Shown here piece by piece: positions 9,372 through 19,626 of a stretch of DNA of 64,000 bases. Source of the DNA: Streptomyces indicus (GTDB lineage Bacteria > Actinomycetota > Actinomycetes > Streptomycetales > Streptomycetaceae). Numbering within the stretch: position 1 is the stretch's first letter; each line of letters starts with the position of its first letter. The DNA lies in assembly GCF_900100315.1 (NCBI RefSeq), contig NZ_FNFF01000002.1, positions 580,638-644,637 on the forward strand, in the 5' to 3' direction. A model generated the notes under the pieces. It was not told the DNA's origin, searched no databases, and worked only from the letters and a program-made list of their open reading frames with translations. The position numbers and the translations under genes are program-made.

Positions 9372-10559
9372 TCAGCGGACCGCCAGCCGCCACAGGGACG
9401 TGATCTCACGCGAGCGCGCCTCGTACAGCGGATCGTCCCGGTCGAACGCCCGCCCGTGCCGGGGCGTGGTGGTCTCGCGGCCGGTAACCTCGAGACCCGC
9501 CGCACCGATCGCGTCCGCGAGCTCCGACTCGCCCCGCAGGCCGAGGCGTTCGGCCAGGTCGGAGATGAGCAGCCAGGCCTCGCCGCCGGGTTCGAGGTGC
9601 TCGGGAAGCCCGGCGAGGAAGCGGTGCAGGAAGCTGCTGTCCGGGTCGTAGACGGCGTGGTCGAGGCGGGTGCGGGGGCGGCCGGGGAGCCAGGGCGGGT
9701 TGCACACGATCAGGTCGGCGCGCCCTTCGGGGAACAAGTCGGCCTGCTCGACGCGGACTTGGGGGCCGACCCCGAGCCGGTCGGCGTTCTCGCGCGCGCA
9801 GGCCACCGCGCGCGGGTCCAGGTCGGTGGCGACCACGCGGCCCGCGCCGTGCCGCGCGAGCAGCGCGGCGAGCACGCCGGTGCCGGTACCGACGTCGAAC
9901 GCGACGCGCGGCGGCAGCCCCCGGGCCTCCCAGTCCTTCGCGGCATCGGCCGCCAGGTCCAGGTACTCGCCCCGGACCGGCGAGAACACCCCGTAGTGCG
10001 GATGGATCCGGTCCCCGCCGAGCGCCGGCACCACAACACCCTTGCGTCGCCACTCGTACGCCCCGACGACCCCGAGCAGCTCCCGCAACGACCCGACCAC
10101 GGTCGCACTGTCGGGCTCCTCCGCTGCTTCCCCTGCGTCCCCTGCCGTCTCGAACTCCCCATACGCTTGCGCGCAGGCCTCGGCGACCTCGGGGGCGCGC
10201 TTGAGCGGAATCGTCCAGGCGCCGCCTTCGCCCGCCTCGTACGGAACGAGCAGGAGACTCAGGATGCGGGTGCGCCGGGCCTGCTCGCGGCGCTGGAGAT
10301 GGAAGGCCTCGGTGAGGCTGTCCGCCTTGGGCCGGCGGCGGGGTTCGGCCCGCTTGCCGAGCGAGGTGAGCAGTTGCCGCGCCGAAGGGAAGTCGCCGGT
10401 CCACAGCAGCGCGGTGCCTTCGCAAATGTGCCGGTACGCGGCGGCGGTGCCGATCCTGCTGTCTGCGGGCACGACACGACGCGGAGCGGGCGTACCGCCG
10501 TCGGACACCCAGCGCGCCGACCGCACGGCACCGTCGTCCTGGATCCAGTGGAGCGACAC
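9372..10559 (-). CDS. Methyltransferase with NPPW motif
   Basis: The 395-residue protein has an N-terminal region of about 180 residues without a recognised motif. A class I methyltransferase domain follows: motif I FDVGTGTGVLAALLAR near residue 221, ATDLDPRA near 244, and VCNPPWLPG near 285. N-P-P-[YFW] is the active-site signature of enzymes that methylate planar nitrogens (HemK/PrmC, RlmG and other base or glutamine N-methyltransferases). The acceptor is probably rRNA, DNA or a protein glutamine. The GTG start at 10557-10559 follows GAAAGG at good spacing. Confidence 0.82.
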   Translation of the reverse strand: MSLHWIQDDGAVRSARWVSDGGTPAPRRVVPADSRIGTAAAYRHICEGTALLWTGDFPSARQLLTSLGKRAEPRRRPKADSLTEAFHLQRREQARRTRILSLLLVPYEAGEGGAWTIPLKRAPEVAEACAQAYGEFETAGDAGEAAEEPDSATVVGSLRELLGVVGAYEWRRKGVVVPALGGDRIHPHYGVFSPVRGEYLDLAADAAKDWEARGLPPRVAFDVGTGTGVLAALLARHGAGRVVATDLDPRAVACARENADRLGVGPQVRVEQADLFPEGRADLIVCNPPWLPGRPRTRLDHAVYDPDSSFLHRFLAGLPEHLEPGGEAWLLISDLAERLGLRGESELADAIGAAGLEVTGRETTTPRHGRAFDRDDPLYEARSREITSLWRLAVR

Positions 10560-10698
10560 GGGGGCCTTTCGGTGGGACGGGTGGGGCTCGGCCAGGGTAT
10601 TTGAGCGCCGGCCTGATCCGGCAACTCCCGCTCGGGACCGCCCGCCCGCTTGGGAAAACACCCCGCACCCACCCACCCCCACCGGCCACAATGTCCCT

Positions 10699-11403
10699 AT
10701 GCACGCCACGTACGACAACCGAATCAACCGCCTGACCGACGAGCCCGTCGTGATCGACCGACGTGACGGGCCCCACGGCGAAGTGGTGCTGCGGCGGCAC
10801 GGTGGGCTGTTGCAGATCATCGTCAACGGGGTGTTTCTGATGGACACCTCCGACGGGCGGTCCGAGCGGCTGCTCGTCGATGCCGCGCGGGATGCGCTGC
10901 CCGCGGACCGGGCCGAGCCGTCCGTGCTGATCGGCGGGCTCGGGGTCGGGTTCTCGCTCGTGCATGCCGCGGCCGATCCGCGGTGGGGGCGGATCGATGT
11001 GGTCGAGCGGGAGGAGGCCATCGTCGAGTGGCATGAGAAAGGGGCGTTGCGGGAGGTTTCGGGCGCGGCGCTCGAAGACGAGCGGGTCCGGATCGTCCGG
11101 GCAGATCTCGTCGCGTACGTACACGACGGCAATGAGAGATACGACGCACTCTGTCTCGACATCGACAACGGTCCGGACTGGACGGTTACCGAGGGAAACC
11201 ACAGTCTTTACTCTCCGCAAGGGCTCGCCGCGTGCCGGAACATGCTCAACTCCGGTGGTGTGCTTGCGATTTGGTCCGCGCAACCGTCGGCGGTTTTCGA
11301 AGAGTCGTTGCGGAATGCCGGATTCACGAGCGTACGTACGGAAGAGATCCCCGTTGTCCGCGGCGTCCCCGACGTGGTCCATCTCGCCGTCAGGGGCGCA
11401 TAG
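10699..11403 (+). CDS. Spermidine synthase-like protein
   Basis: The 234-residue protein resembles the C-terminal Rossmann half of spermidine synthases: an N-terminal beta-strand region (GEVVLRRHGGLLQIIVNGVFLMD), then VLIGGLGVGFSLVHA as motif I, IDVVEREEAIVEW as the acidic strand, and YDALCLDIDNGPDW. Genuine SpeE enzymes are longer and carry a Y-H-E/GGG-D-G motif that I do not see. Actinobacterial members of this group are usually of unknown function. It is a cytosolic SAM- or decarboxy-SAM-binding protein. Confidence 0.72.
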   Translation: MHATYDNRINRLTDEPVVIDRRDGPHGEVVLRRHGGLLQIIVNGVFLMDTSDGRSERLLVDAARDALPADRAEPSVLIGGLGVGFSLVHAAADPRWGRIDVVEREEAIVEWHEKGALREVSGAALEDERVRIVRADLVAYVHDGNERYDALCLDIDNGPDWTVTEGNHSLYSPQGLAACRNMLNSGGVLAIWSAQPSAVFEESLRNAGFTSVRTEEIPVVRGVPDVVHLAVRGA

Positions 11404-11551
11404 CCGAGGCGGTGTAACTGCCCGTACGCTGCTGACCGACACCGCGGATCTTTGCGCGAGGAATTCCGGAGCAACAGGTTCTGTGCACGGGTCCCGTGCG
11501 AAGCCGCGAACGACAACGACGGACTACGAAGGCGTATCCAGGGGCGGGGCC

Positions 11552-12289
11552 ATGGAGCAGACACACACCTCCCACAACGGCACGGCGGCCACGCCGGGCG
11601 CCCAGCGACGGGTCCTGGTCGTCGAGGACGACGCCACGATCGTCGATGCGATCAGCGCCCGGCTGCGGGCCGAGGGTTTCCTGGTGCAGACGGCGGGAGA
11701 CGGCCCTGCCGCCGTCGACACCGCCGAGGCATGGCAGCCCGATCTGCTGATCCTCGACATCATGCTGCCGGGCTTCGACGGGCTCGAGGTCTGCCGGCGC
11801 GTGCAGGCGCAGCGTCCGGTGCCGGTGCTGATGCTGACGGCGCGTGACGACGAGACCGACATGCTGGTCGGGCTGGGCGTCGGCGCGGACGACTACATGA
11901 CGAAGCCGTTCTCCATGCGGGAGCTGGCGGCGCGCGTGCATGTGCTGCTGCGCCGCGTGGAGCGGGCCGCGCTCGCCGCGACCACCCCGCGCTCGGGGAT
12001 ACTCCGGCTCGGGGAGCTGGAGATCGACCACGCGCAGCGCCGCGTCCGCGTGCGCAGCGAGGACGTGCATCTCACGCCGACCGAGTTCGACCTGCTCGTC
12101 TGCCTGGCGAACACCCCGCGCGCCGTGCTCTCGCGTGAGCAGCTGCTCGCCGAGGTGTGGGACTGGGCGGACGCCTCCGGCACCCGGACCGTGGACAGCC
12201 ACATCAAGGCGCTGCGCCGGAAGATCGGCGCCGAGCGGATCCGTACGGTGCACGGCGTGGGCTACGCGCTGGAGACGCCGACGCCATGA
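11552..12289 (+). CDS. OmpR/PhoB-type response regulator
   Basis: The 245-residue protein has a receiver domain at about residues 20-135, with the VEDD acidic pocket, the phospho-acceptor Asp69 in LLILDIMLPG, the conserved Thr in LMLTARD and Lys in YMTKPFS. A C-terminal winged helix follows (LTPTEFDLLVCLANTPRAVLSREQLL ... RTVDSHIKALRRKIG). It overlaps the downstream histidine kinase start as ATGA (12286-12289), so the two are translationally coupled. The system precedes kgd; I recall an equivalent pair next to kgd in S. coelicolor. The signal is unknown. Confidence 0.93.
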   Translation: MEQTHTSHNGTAATPGAQRRVLVVEDDATIVDAISARLRAEGFLVQTAGDGPAAVDTAEAWQPDLLILDIMLPGFDGLEVCRRVQAQRPVPVLMLTARDDETDMLVGLGVGADDYMTKPFSMRELAARVHVLLRRVERAALAATTPRSGILRLGELEIDHAQRRVRVRSEDVHLTPTEFDLLVCLANTPRAVLSREQLLAEVWDWADASGTRTVDSHIKALRRKIGAERIRTVHGVGYALETPTP

Positions 12290-13791
12290 GCGGCGCGGAG
12301 GGCACGCCCCGTACGGGCAGCACCGGAAGTACGGGCGGACCGTCCGCGAGCGGGCTCCGGCCCGGCGGCCCGATGGCCCGTGGCCCGATGGCCCGTGGCC
12401 CCAAGGCCCGCGGCCGCAAGCCCGGCGCCGCCGAGACCCGCGCCCCCAGGACCCGCGTCCCCCGACCCCGCGAGGCCAAGCCGCACGGCCTCAAGCCCGG
12501 AGCCTGGCTCCTGCGCCGCCCCGTGGCGGCCACGCTGCTGTGGTGGTCCCAGCTGCTCCTGTGGTGGTCCGCCCTGCGGCGGCGCCGCTCGGAGACCCTC
12601 GGCCGGCGCGCCGAGGCGGCCCTGAGCCGCGCGGAGTCGAGCCGGGACCGCGCCGAGGCGGCCCGCGGCCGGGCCCTGGCCACCGGCCGGGCGCGCGAGG
12701 GCCGGGTGCTGCGGCGGACGGTCTCCGCGCTGGCGGATCTGCGGCCCTTCTCCATCAAGACCAAGCTCGGCACGCTCGTGGTGATCTCCGTGCTCATCAC
12801 CACCGGGCTGCTGATGATCGCCATACAGACCAAGACGGAGCTGCGCTTCATCACGGTCTTCTCGGTGATCGCCACCCTTCTCATCACCCAGTTCGTGGCG
12901 CACTCGCTGACCGCGCCCCTGGACGAGATGACCACGGTGGCCCGTTCCATCTCGCACGGCGACTACACGCGCCGCGTCTCGGGCGCCGACCGCCGCGACG
13001 AGCTGGGCGACCTCGCCCAGACCATCAACCGCATGGCCGACGACCTGGAGGCGCAGGACCAGCACCGCAAGGAGCTGGTGGCCAACGTCTCGCACGAGCT
13101 GCGCACCCCGATCGCGGCGCTGCGCGCGGTCCTGGAGAACGTGGTCGACGGTGTCTCGGCCGCCGACCCGGAGACGATGCGGACCGCACTCAAGCAGACC
13201 GAGCGCCTGGGCCGCCTCGTGGAGACCCTGCTCGACCTCTCGCGCCTCGACCACGGCGTGGACCAGCTGCACGCTCGCCGCTTCGAGGTGTGGCCGTATC
13301 TCTCGGGCGTTCTGAAGGAGGCCAACATGGTCGCCTCGCAGCGCCGCGGGATGCCCTCCGGCTCGGGCCGGCACACCCGTACCGACGTGCATCTGCACCT
13401 GGACGTGACGCCGCCGGAGCTGACCGCGCACGCGGACGCCGAGCGTCTGCACCAGGTCGTGGCCAACCTCATCGACAACGCGGTCAAGCACTCGCCGCCG
13501 CACGGCCGGGTCACGGTCCGTGCCCGCCGCGGCGAAGGTCCCGACTCCCTGGAGCTGGAGGTCCTCGACGAGGGCCCCGGTATCCCGCGCTCCGAGTGGC
13601 ACCGGGTCTTCGAGCGGTTCAACCGCGGCAGCCACGCGGACAAGAAATCCAGCGACGGCGGTACGGGCCTCGGGCTCGCGATCGCGCGCTGGGCCGTGGA
13701 TCTGCACGGCGGCCGGATCGGTGTGGCCGAATCCGCTCGGGGTTGCCGAATTCAGGTCAGTCTTCCGGGGAACACACGGGCGCAGAGTTGA
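12286..13791 (+). CDS. Membrane sensor histidine kinase
   Basis: The 501-residue protein has a basic, repeat-rich N-terminus (residues 20-85 including GPMARGPMARG and LLWWSQLLLWW). Two close membrane segments near residues 158-210 have almost no extracellular loop, so it probably senses a membrane or cytoplasmic cue. HAMP, HisKA (VANVSHELRTPIAAL, phospho-His near residue 270) and HATPase domains follow (N-box NLIDNAVKHSPP, G1 DEGPGIP, G2 GGTGLGLAI). It is the partner of the response regulator that overlaps it. An inverted repeat follows the stop. Confidence 0.92.
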   Translation: MSGAEGTPRTGSTGSTGGPSASGLRPGGPMARGPMARGPKARGRKPGAAETRAPRTRVPRPREAKPHGLKPGAWLLRRPVAATLLWWSQLLLWWSALRRRRSETLGRRAEAALSRAESSRDRAEAARGRALATGRAREGRVLRRTVSALADLRPFSIKTKLGTLVVISVLITTGLLMIAIQTKTELRFITVFSVIATLLITQFVAHSLTAPLDEMTTVARSISHGDYTRRVSGADRRDELGDLAQTINRMADDLEAQDQHRKELVANVSHELRTPIAALRAVLENVVDGVSAADPETMRTALKQTERLGRLVETLLDLSRLDHGVDQLHARRFEVWPYLSGVLKEANMVASQRRGMPSGSGRHTRTDVHLHLDVTPPELTAHADAERLHQVVANLIDNAVKHSPPHGRVTVRARRGEGPDSLELEVLDEGPGIPRSEWHRVFERFNRGSHADKKSSDGGTGLGLAIARWAVDLHGGRIGVAESARGCRIQVSLPGNTRAQS

Positions 13792-13795
13792 CGTA

Positions 13796-13829
13796 GGGTT
13801 CGAAACGGGCGCACAAGATCTTCGAACCC
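13796..13829. promoter_or_regulatory. 9-bp inverted repeat between kinase and kgd
   Basis: GGGTTCGAA (13796-13804) and TTCGAACCC (13821-13829) are perfect complements 16 bases apart. They begin 5 bp after the kinase stop and about 245 bp before kgd. It could be a weak terminator or an operator for kgd; a T-arm-like sequence occurs by chance but no tRNA body is present. Confidence 0.4.
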
Positions 13830-14072
13830 GGTTCGCCTGATCGACGTGCGGTCAGTCAAGGGTGCGAGTCATGAGGGTCGCAGCCGCGGTTTCCGCTACC
13901 CGACACGAAGTGGAACCTCGCTTGTTTCCCGCCATTTCCCGCTCCGAAACACGCCTTGTGATGTGACTTACGTGACGGAAGGCCCGCCCGGTCTGCACCT
14001 CTCGGCCCGGGAGGCGTAGCCTTTATTCCCGCTGTCCATCACCTTGTGAAGCGGAAGAGGGCGGTTACCGCC

Positions 14073-17000
14073 GTGTCGCCACAGTCCCCCAGTAACTCGA
14101 GCACCACGACCGACCAAGCGGGGCAGGGCAAGAACCCTGCCGCCGCCTTCGGCCCCAATGAGTGGCTCGTCGACGAGATCTATCAGCAGTACCTCCAGGA
14201 CCCGAATTCGGTCGACCGTGCCTGGTGGGACTTCTTCGCCGACTACAAGCCGGGAGGCAATGCCGCCGCCCCGCTGAAGACGGAGAGCTCCGCCGGTGCC
14301 GCAGCCGCGGGGGCTGCGAGCACCCCGGCCCAGGCTCCGAGCGCTCCCGCAGGATCCTCGGCTCCGGCCCCCGCCGCTCAGGCCCCGGCCCAGGCCGCCG
14401 CTCCGGTCCAGGAGTCGGCCCCTGCGCAGGCCCCGGCCCCCGCTCCGGCGAAGCCCGCGGCCCAGGCTGCCGCGCCCGCCGCCCCCGCCAAGCCCGCCCC
14501 CGCCGCGAAGCCGGCCGCCGCCAAGGCAGCCCCCGCGAAGGAGGCCGCTGAAGGCCCCGAGCTGATCACCCTGCGCGGCCCCGCCGCCGCCGTCGCGAAG
14601 AACATGGACGCCTCCCTGGAGGTGCCCACCGCGACCTCGGTGCGCGCCGTCCCGGTGAAGCTGCTCTTCGACAACCGCATCGTCATCAACAACCACCTCA
14701 AGCGCGCCCGCGGCGGGAAGGTCTCCTTCACGCACCTCATCGGGTACGCGATGGTGCAGGCCATCAAGGCCATGCCGTCGATGAACTGGCACTACGCGGT
14801 CAAGGACGGCAAGCCCACCCTGGTCAAGCCGGAGCACGTGAACTTCGGTCTGGCCATCGACCTGGTGAAGCCGAACGGCGACCGCCAGCTGGTCGTGGCG
14901 GGCATCAAGAAGGCCGAGACGCTGAACTTCTTCGAGTTCTGGCAGGCCTACGAGGACATCGTCCGGCGCGCCCGCAACGGCAAGCTGACGATGGAGGACT
15001 TCACCGGCGTCACCTGCTCGCTGACCAACCCGGGCGGCCTCGGCACGGTCCACTCCGTGCCGCGTCTGATGTCCGGCCAGTCCGTGATCATGGGCGTCGG
15101 CTCCATGGACTACCCGGCCGAGTTCCAGGGCACCTCGCAGGACACCCTGAACAAGCTGGGCATCTCCAAGGTCATGACGCTGACCTCGACGTACGACCAC
15201 CGCGTCATCCAGGGTGCGGCCTCCGGCGAGTTCCTCCGTATCGTCGCGAACCTGCTCCTCGGCGAGGACGAGTTCTACGACGAGATCTTCAAGGCGCTGC
15301 GCATTCCCTACGAGCCGGTCCGCTGGCTCAAGGACATCGACGCCTCGCACGACGACGACGTCACCAAGGCGGCGCGCGTCTTCGAGCTGATCCACTCCTA
15401 CCGGGTGCGCGGCCACGTCATGGCCGACACGGACCCGCTGGAGTACCGCCAGCGCAAGCACCCCGACCTGGACATCACCGAGCACGGGCTGACGCTCTGG
15501 GACCTGGAGCGCGAGTTCGCGGTCGGCGGCTTCGCCGGCAAGTCGATGATGAAGCTGCGCGACATCCTCGGCGTCCTGCGCGACTCCTACTGCCGCACCA
15601 CCGGCCTGGAGTTCATGCACATCCAGGACCCGAAGCAGCGCAAGTGGCTCCAGGATCGCATCGAGCGCCCGCACTCCAAGCCGGAGCGCGAGGAGCAGCT
15701 GCGCATCCTGCGCCGCCTGAACGCGGCGGAAGCCTTCGAGACCTTCCTTCAGACGAAGTACGTCGGCCAGAAGCGCTTCTCCCTGGAGGGCGGCGAGTCC
15801 GTCATCCCGCTGCTCGACGCGGTCATCGACTCGGCCGCCGAGTCGCGCCTGGACGAGGTCGTCATCGGCATGGCCCACCGCGGCCGCCTCAACGTCCTCG
15901 CGAACATCGTCGGCAAGTCGTACGCGCAGATCTTCCGCGAGTTCGAGGGCAACCTCGACCCGAAGTCGATGCACGGCTCCGGCGACGTGAAGTACCACCT
16001 GGGCGCGGCCGGCACCTTCACGGGCCTCGACGGCGAGCAGATCAAGGTCTCCCTGGTCGCGAACCCGTCGCACCTCGAAGCGGTCGACCCGGTCCTCGAG
16101 GGCGTCGCGCGCGCCAAGCAGGACATCATCAACAAGGGCGGCACGGACTTCACGGTCCTGCCGGTGGCGATCCACGGCGACGCGGCCTTCGCGGGCCAGG
16201 GCGTGGTGGCCGAGACCCTGAACATGTCGCAGCTGCGCGGCTACCGCACCGGCGGCACGGTCCACATCGTCATCAACAACCAGGTCGGCTTCACCGCCGC
16301 CCCGGAGTCCTCGCGTTCTTCGATGTACGCGACGGACGTGGCGCGCATGATCGAGGCGCCGATCTTCCACGTGAACGGCGACGACCCCGAGGCCGTCGTC
16401 CGCGTTGCCCGCCTGGCCTTCGAGTTCCGGCAGGCGTTCAACAAGGACGTGGTGATCGACCTCATCTGCTACCGCCGCCGCGGTCACAACGAGTCGGACA
16501 ACCCGGCGTTCACGCAGCCGCTGATGTACGACCTGATCGACAAGAAGCGCTCGGTGCGCAAGCTCTACACCGAGTCCCTCATCGGCCGTGGCGACATCAC
16601 GCTCGAAGAGGCCGAGCAGGCCCTTCAGGACTACCAGGGCCAGCTCGAGAAGGTCTTCACCGAGGTCCGCGAGGCCACCTCGCACTCCGCGCCGAGCGAA
16701 GTGCCGGGCCCCGAGGCCGAGTTCCCGGTGGCGCTGAACACCGCGATCTCGCAGGAGGTCGTCAAGCGCATCGCCGAGTCCCAGGTGAACATCCCCGACC
16801 ACATCACCGTGCACCCGCGTCTGCTGCCGCAGTTGCAGCGCCGTGCGGCGATGGTCGAGGACGGCACGATCGACTGGGGCATGGGCGAGACCCTGGCCAT
16901 CGGTTCGCTGCTCCTGGAGGGCACCCCGGTCCGCCTCGCGGGCCAGGACTCCCGCCGCGGCACCTTCGGCCAGCGCCACGCCGTTCTGATCGACCGCGAG

Positions 17001-17918
17001 ACGGGCGAGGACTACACCCCGCTCCTGTACCTCTCGGACGACCAGGCGCGTTACAACGTCTACGACTCGCTCCTCTCCGAGTACGCGGCGATGGGCTTCG
17101 AGTACGGCTACTCGCTGGCCCGTCCCGAGGCACTCGTCATGTGGGAGGCGCAGTTCGGCGACTTCGTCAACGGTGCGCAGACGGTGGTGGACGAGTTCAT
17201 CTCGTCCGCGGAGCAGAAGTGGGGCCAGCACTCCGGTGTGACCCTGCTCCTCCCCCACGGCTACGAGGGCCAGGGCCCGGACCACTCGTCCGCCCGCCCG
17301 GAGCGCTTCCTCCAGCTGTGCGCCCAGAACAACATGACGGTCGCGATGCCGACGCTCCCGTCGAACTACTTCCACCTCCTGCGCTGGCAGGTGCACAACC
17401 CGCACCACAAGCCGCTGGTCGTCTTCACGCCGAAGTCGATGCTGCGTCTGAAGGCCGCGGCGTCGAAGGCGGAGGAGTTCACCACGGGCGGCTTCCGTCC
17501 GGTCATCGGCGATGCGACGGTCGACCCGGCCGCCGTCCGCAAGGTCGTGTTCTGCGCGGGCAAGGTCTACTACGACCTGGAGGCCGAGCGGCAGAAGCGC
17601 GGCATCACGGACACGGCGATCATCCGCATCGAGCGCCTGTACCCGCTGCCGGGTGCGGAGCTCCAGGCGGAGATCGCCAAGTACCCGAACGCCGCGAAGT
17701 ACATCTGGGCCCAGGAGGAGCCGGCGAACCAGGGTGCGTGGCCGTTCATCGCGCTCAACCTGATCGACCACCTGGACCTGGCCGTCGGCGCGGACATCCC
17801 GCACGACGAGCGCCTGCGCCGCATCTCGCGTCCGCACGGCTCGTCCCCGGCGGTGGGTTCGGCGAAGCGGCACCAGGCCGAGCAGGAGCAGCTGATCGCT
17901 GAGGTCTTCGAGGCGTAA
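14073..17918 (+). CDS. kgd: Multifunctional 2-oxoglutarate dehydrogenase / succinyltransferase (Kgd)
   Basis: The 1281-residue protein is the actinobacterial fusion of E2o and E1o. Residues 25-60 ([30 protein letters not shown]) are the E1 N-terminal helix. An Ala/Pro-rich linker of about 90 residues replaces the lipoyl domain. From about 165 comes an acyltransferase domain ending [15 protein letters not shown]. The thiamine-diphosphate E1 part runs from about 445, with [13 protein letters not shown] and [19 protein letters not shown]. It feeds carbon through the TCA cycle and is usually regulated by an FHA protein (GarA/OdhI). I prefer GTG at 14073 ([10 protein letters not shown]) because GGAAGAGGG precedes it; a GTG at 14046 lacks a ribosome site. 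Confidence 0.97.
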   Translation: MSPQSPSNSSTTTDQAGQGKNPAAAFGPNEWLVDEIYQQYLQDPNSVDRAWWDFFADYKPGGNAAAPLKTESSAGAAAAGAASTPAQAPSAPAGSSAPAPAAQAPAQAAAPVQESAPAQAPAPAPAKPAAQAAAPAAPAKPAPAAKPAAAKAAPAKEAAEGPELITLRGPAAAVAKNMDASLEVPTATSVRAVPVKLLFDNRIVINNHLKRARGGKVSFTHLIGYAMVQAIKAMPSMNWHYAVKDGKPTLVKPEHVNFGLAIDLVKPNGDRQLVVAGIKKAETLNFFEFWQAYEDIVRRARNGKLTMEDFTGVTCSLTNPGGLGTVHSVPRLMSGQSVIMGVGSMDYPAEFQGTSQDTLNKLGISKVMTLTSTYDHRVIQGAASGEFLRIVANLLLGEDEFYDEIFKALRIPYEPVRWLKDIDASHDDDVTKAARVFELIHSYRVRGHVMADTDPLEYRQRKHPDLDITEHGLTLWDLEREFAVGGFAGKSMMKLRDILGVLRDSYCRTTGLEFMHIQDPKQRKWLQDRIERPHSKPEREEQLRILRRLNAAEAFETFLQTKYVGQKRFSLEGGESVIPLLDAVIDSAAESRLDEVVIGMAHRGRLNVLANIVGKSYAQIFREFEGNLDPKSMHGSGDVKYHLGAAGTFTGLDGEQIKVSLVANPSHLEAVDPVLEGVARAKQDIINKGGTDFTVLPVAIHGDAAFAGQGVVAETLNMSQLRGYRTGGTVHIVINNQVGFTAAPESSRSSMYATDVARMIEAPIFHVNGDDPEAVVRVARLAFEFRQAFNKDVVIDLICYRRRGHNESDNPAFTQPLMYDLIDKKRSVRKLYTESLIGRGDITLEEAEQALQDYQGQLEKVFTEVREATSHSAPSEVPGPEAEFPVALNTAISQEVVKRIAESQVNIPDHITVHPRLLPQLQRRAAMVEDGTIDWGMGETLAIGSLLLEGTPVRLAGQDSRRGTFGQRHAVLIDRETGEDYTPLLYLSDDQARYNVYDSLLSEYAAMGFEYGYSLARPEALVMWEAQFGDFVNGAQTVVDEFISSAEQKWGQHSGVTLLLPHGYEGQGPDHSSARPERFLQLCAQNNMTVAMPTLPSNYFHLLRWQVHNPHHKPLVVFTPKSMLRLKAAASKAEEFTTGGFRPVIGDATVDPAAVRKVVFCAGKVYYDLEAERQKRGITDTAIIRIERLYPLPGAELQAEIAKYPNAAKYIWAQEEPANQGAWPFIALNLIDHLDLAVGADIPHDERLRRISRPHGSSPAVGSAKRHQAEQEQLIAEVFEA

Positions 17919-17941
17919 GACTCGCTGTTTCCGGTTGTACG

Positions 17942-17979
17942 TGAGGTGGGGCTGCATCCCTTCGGGGGTGCGGCCTCAT
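17942..17979 (+). terminator. Hairpin terminator after kgd
   Basis: GAGGTGGGGCTGCATCCC pairs imperfectly with GGGGTGCGGCCTC around a TTCG tetraloop (17955-17970 region), 25 bases past the kgd stop and followed by ATTTCC. The stable UUCG-type loop and position support termination. Confidence 0.7.
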
Positions 17980-18180
17980 TTCCGTTCCTGGGGGCGCCCC
18001 CGGGACCTGCGCCGCTTGAGCACTTCAGCCAGGGGCGGAGCCCCCGGGGGCGGCCGGATCGGTGACGCCGCCTGCGGCAGGGTGCCGCTGTGCCCGCCCA
18101 TGCCGCCCTGTGGCACGGCCGGACACAGCTGGGGCACGACTGCCGACCGCCGGGTGCGGGGGCCCGCATATCCTGGGCAC

Positions 18181-18360
18181 ATGTACTTCACGGACCGTGG
18201 CATCGAAGAACTGGAGAAGCGGCGCGGCGAGGAGGAGGTCTCCTTCGAGTGGCTGGCCGAGCAGCTCCGTACCTTCGTCGACCTGAACCCCGACTTCGAG
18301 GTCCCCGTCGAGCGCCTCGCCACGTGGCTGGCCCGCCTCGACGACGAGGACGACGAGTAG
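18181..18360 (+). CDS. DUF6104 family small protein
   Basis: The 59-residue acidic protein (MYFTDRGIEELEKRRGEEEVSFEWLAEQL ... LDDEDDE) matches the short DUF6104 family found next to kgd in many actinobacteria, as I remember it. It has no membrane segment or known catalytic motif. A function tied to kgd is only inferred from position. Its last ten codons begin a 30-bp tandem duplication (18348-18407) shared with the end of the convergent kinase gene. Confidence 0.75.
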   Translation: MYFTDRGIEELEKRRGEEEVSFEWLAEQLRTFVDLNPDFEVPVERLATWLARLDDEDDE

Positions 18361-18407
18361 TCGCCACGGATCCGGCAGGACGACGAGTAGTCCCTACGGA
18401 TCCGGCA
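18348..18407. repeat. 30-bp tandem duplication spanning two convergent gene ends
   Basis: Positions 18348-18377 and 18378-18407 are identical except at two bases. Unit 1 carries the DDE-stop of the DUF6104 gene. Unit 2 repeats it and also carries the LPDP-stop of the kinase gene on the other strand. Confidence 0.9.
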
Positions 18408-19626
18408 GCGTGACCGTCACGGTCAGACCGCCACCCTCCCTGGGCACCGCCTCCACCGCACCCCCGTGCGCGGACGCGATGGACCGTACGATCGACAGGC
18501 CGAGCCCCGCTCCCTTCGCGGAGACCACCCGATCCGCGCCGAGCCGGCGGAAGGGCTCGAAGAGGCGCGGGATCTCGTACGGCGGGATCACCGGGCCCGT
18601 GTTGGACACCTCCAGGCGGGGACCGGGTCCGCTGACCACCCGCACCCACCCGGCACCGTCGTTGTGGCGCAGCCCGTTCTCCACGAGGTTGTGCACGAGC
18701 CGCTCCAGGAGCAGCGCGTCCCCGGACGTCTCCGCCTCGCCTGCTTCGACCTTGAGCGAGACACCCGCCTTCGCGGCCTCGCCCGCCAGCTGCGCACACA
18801 CATGCGCCGCCACGTCCGCGAGGTCGACGGGGTGCCGGTCCACGACCGTGTGATCGGCGTCGGCGAGCAGCAGGAGGCCCGAGATCAGGCGCTCGTGACG
18901 GGAGTTGATCTCCAGGAGGTCGGCGCCGAGCTGCTTGACGTCCTGCGAGGCCGTACGACGGTGCATCGCGACCTCGACCAGCGCGCGGCCGAGCGTGAGC
19001 GGGGTGCGCAGCTCGTGGGAGGCGTTCGCGACGAAGCGGCGCTGGCCGTCGAAGGAGCGGTCGAGGCGCTCGACCATGGTGTCGAAGGTGTCGGCCAGTT
19101 CCTTGACCTCGTCGCCGGGTCCGTCGAGCGCGATGCGTTCGTGCAGGCCGCGACCGGCGGCGGGGGCGGCCGCGATCCTGCGCGCGGTGTCGGTGACCCG
19201 GTGCAGGGGCGCGAGCACCCGTCCGGCGACCAGCCAGCCGAAGCCCGCGGCCGCGCCGCCGACGACGAGCAGGGCGATGCCGCCCTGGGTGAGCAGTGAG
19301 GTGGTCGCGGCCTCGTTGAGGCGGTCCTGCTGCATCTTCATCCAGCGGTCGGCCTCGGTGCCGCTGAGGATCCTGCCGTCGGGCGTGACGGCGAACCGCT
19401 GGTTCTTCTTCGGCTCCCGCTGCGGGGTCCCCTCACCGGTGCCGCCGGTCAGCTCCTTGCCGATGGTGGAGATCATCTTGATGCCGCCGGCGCCGAGCTG
19501 CTGGTGGAACAGCGCGTACGTCGTGCCGAGCAGCACCACGCCGGCCAGCAGGAACCCCACGCCGAACACCAGCGTGAGCCGGGTGCGCAGCGCCATGGAC
19601 CTCGTACGCCCAAAGCGCGCTCTCAT
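18394..19626 (-). CDS. Sensor histidine kinase (OmpR-partner type)
   Basis: The 410-residue protein has a membrane segment at about residues 12-35, an extracytoplasmic loop of about 70 residues containing QREPKKNQRFAVTPDG, a second segment near 108-130, then HAMP, HisKA (FVANASHELRTPLTLG) and HATPase domains (NLVENGLRHNDGAG, GAGLGLSIVRSIASAHGG). The start ATG at 19624-19626 overlaps the response regulator stop by four bases. The kinase faces away from a lipoprotein/efflux operon, so it probably senses an envelope-active compound and controls that exporter. The partner and ligand are inferred from position only. Confidence 0.92.
   Translation of the reverse strand: MRARFGRTRSMALRTRLTLVFGVGFLLAGVVLLGTTYALFHQQLGAGGIKMISTIGKELTGGTGEGTPQREPKKNQRFAVTPDGRILSGTEADRWMKMQQDRLNEAATTSLLTQGGIALLVVGGAAAGFGWLVAGRVLAPLHRVTDTARRIAAAPAAGRGLHERIALDGPGDEVKELADTFDTMVERLDRSFDGQRRFVANASHELRTPLTLGRALVEVAMHRRTASQDVKQLGADLLEINSRHERLISGLLLLADADHTVVDRHPVDLADVAAHVCAQLAGEAAKAGVSLKVEAGEAETSGDALLLERLVHNLVENGLRHNDGAGWVRVVSGPGPRLEVSNTGPVIPPYEIPRLFEPFRRLGADRVVSAKGAGLGLSIVRSIASAHGGAVEAVPREGGGLTVTVTLPDP

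Noticed and set aside
13796..13829. tRNA T-arm-like GGTTCGAA
   Set aside because: There is no acceptor stem or anticodon arm around it. It is part of a simple inverted repeat.
13968..17957. Long open frame opposite kgd (about 1330 codons)
   Set aside because: It is the antisense of kgd. High G+C leaves few stops in opposite frames. The translation is rich in R/V/L/D and shows no known domain.
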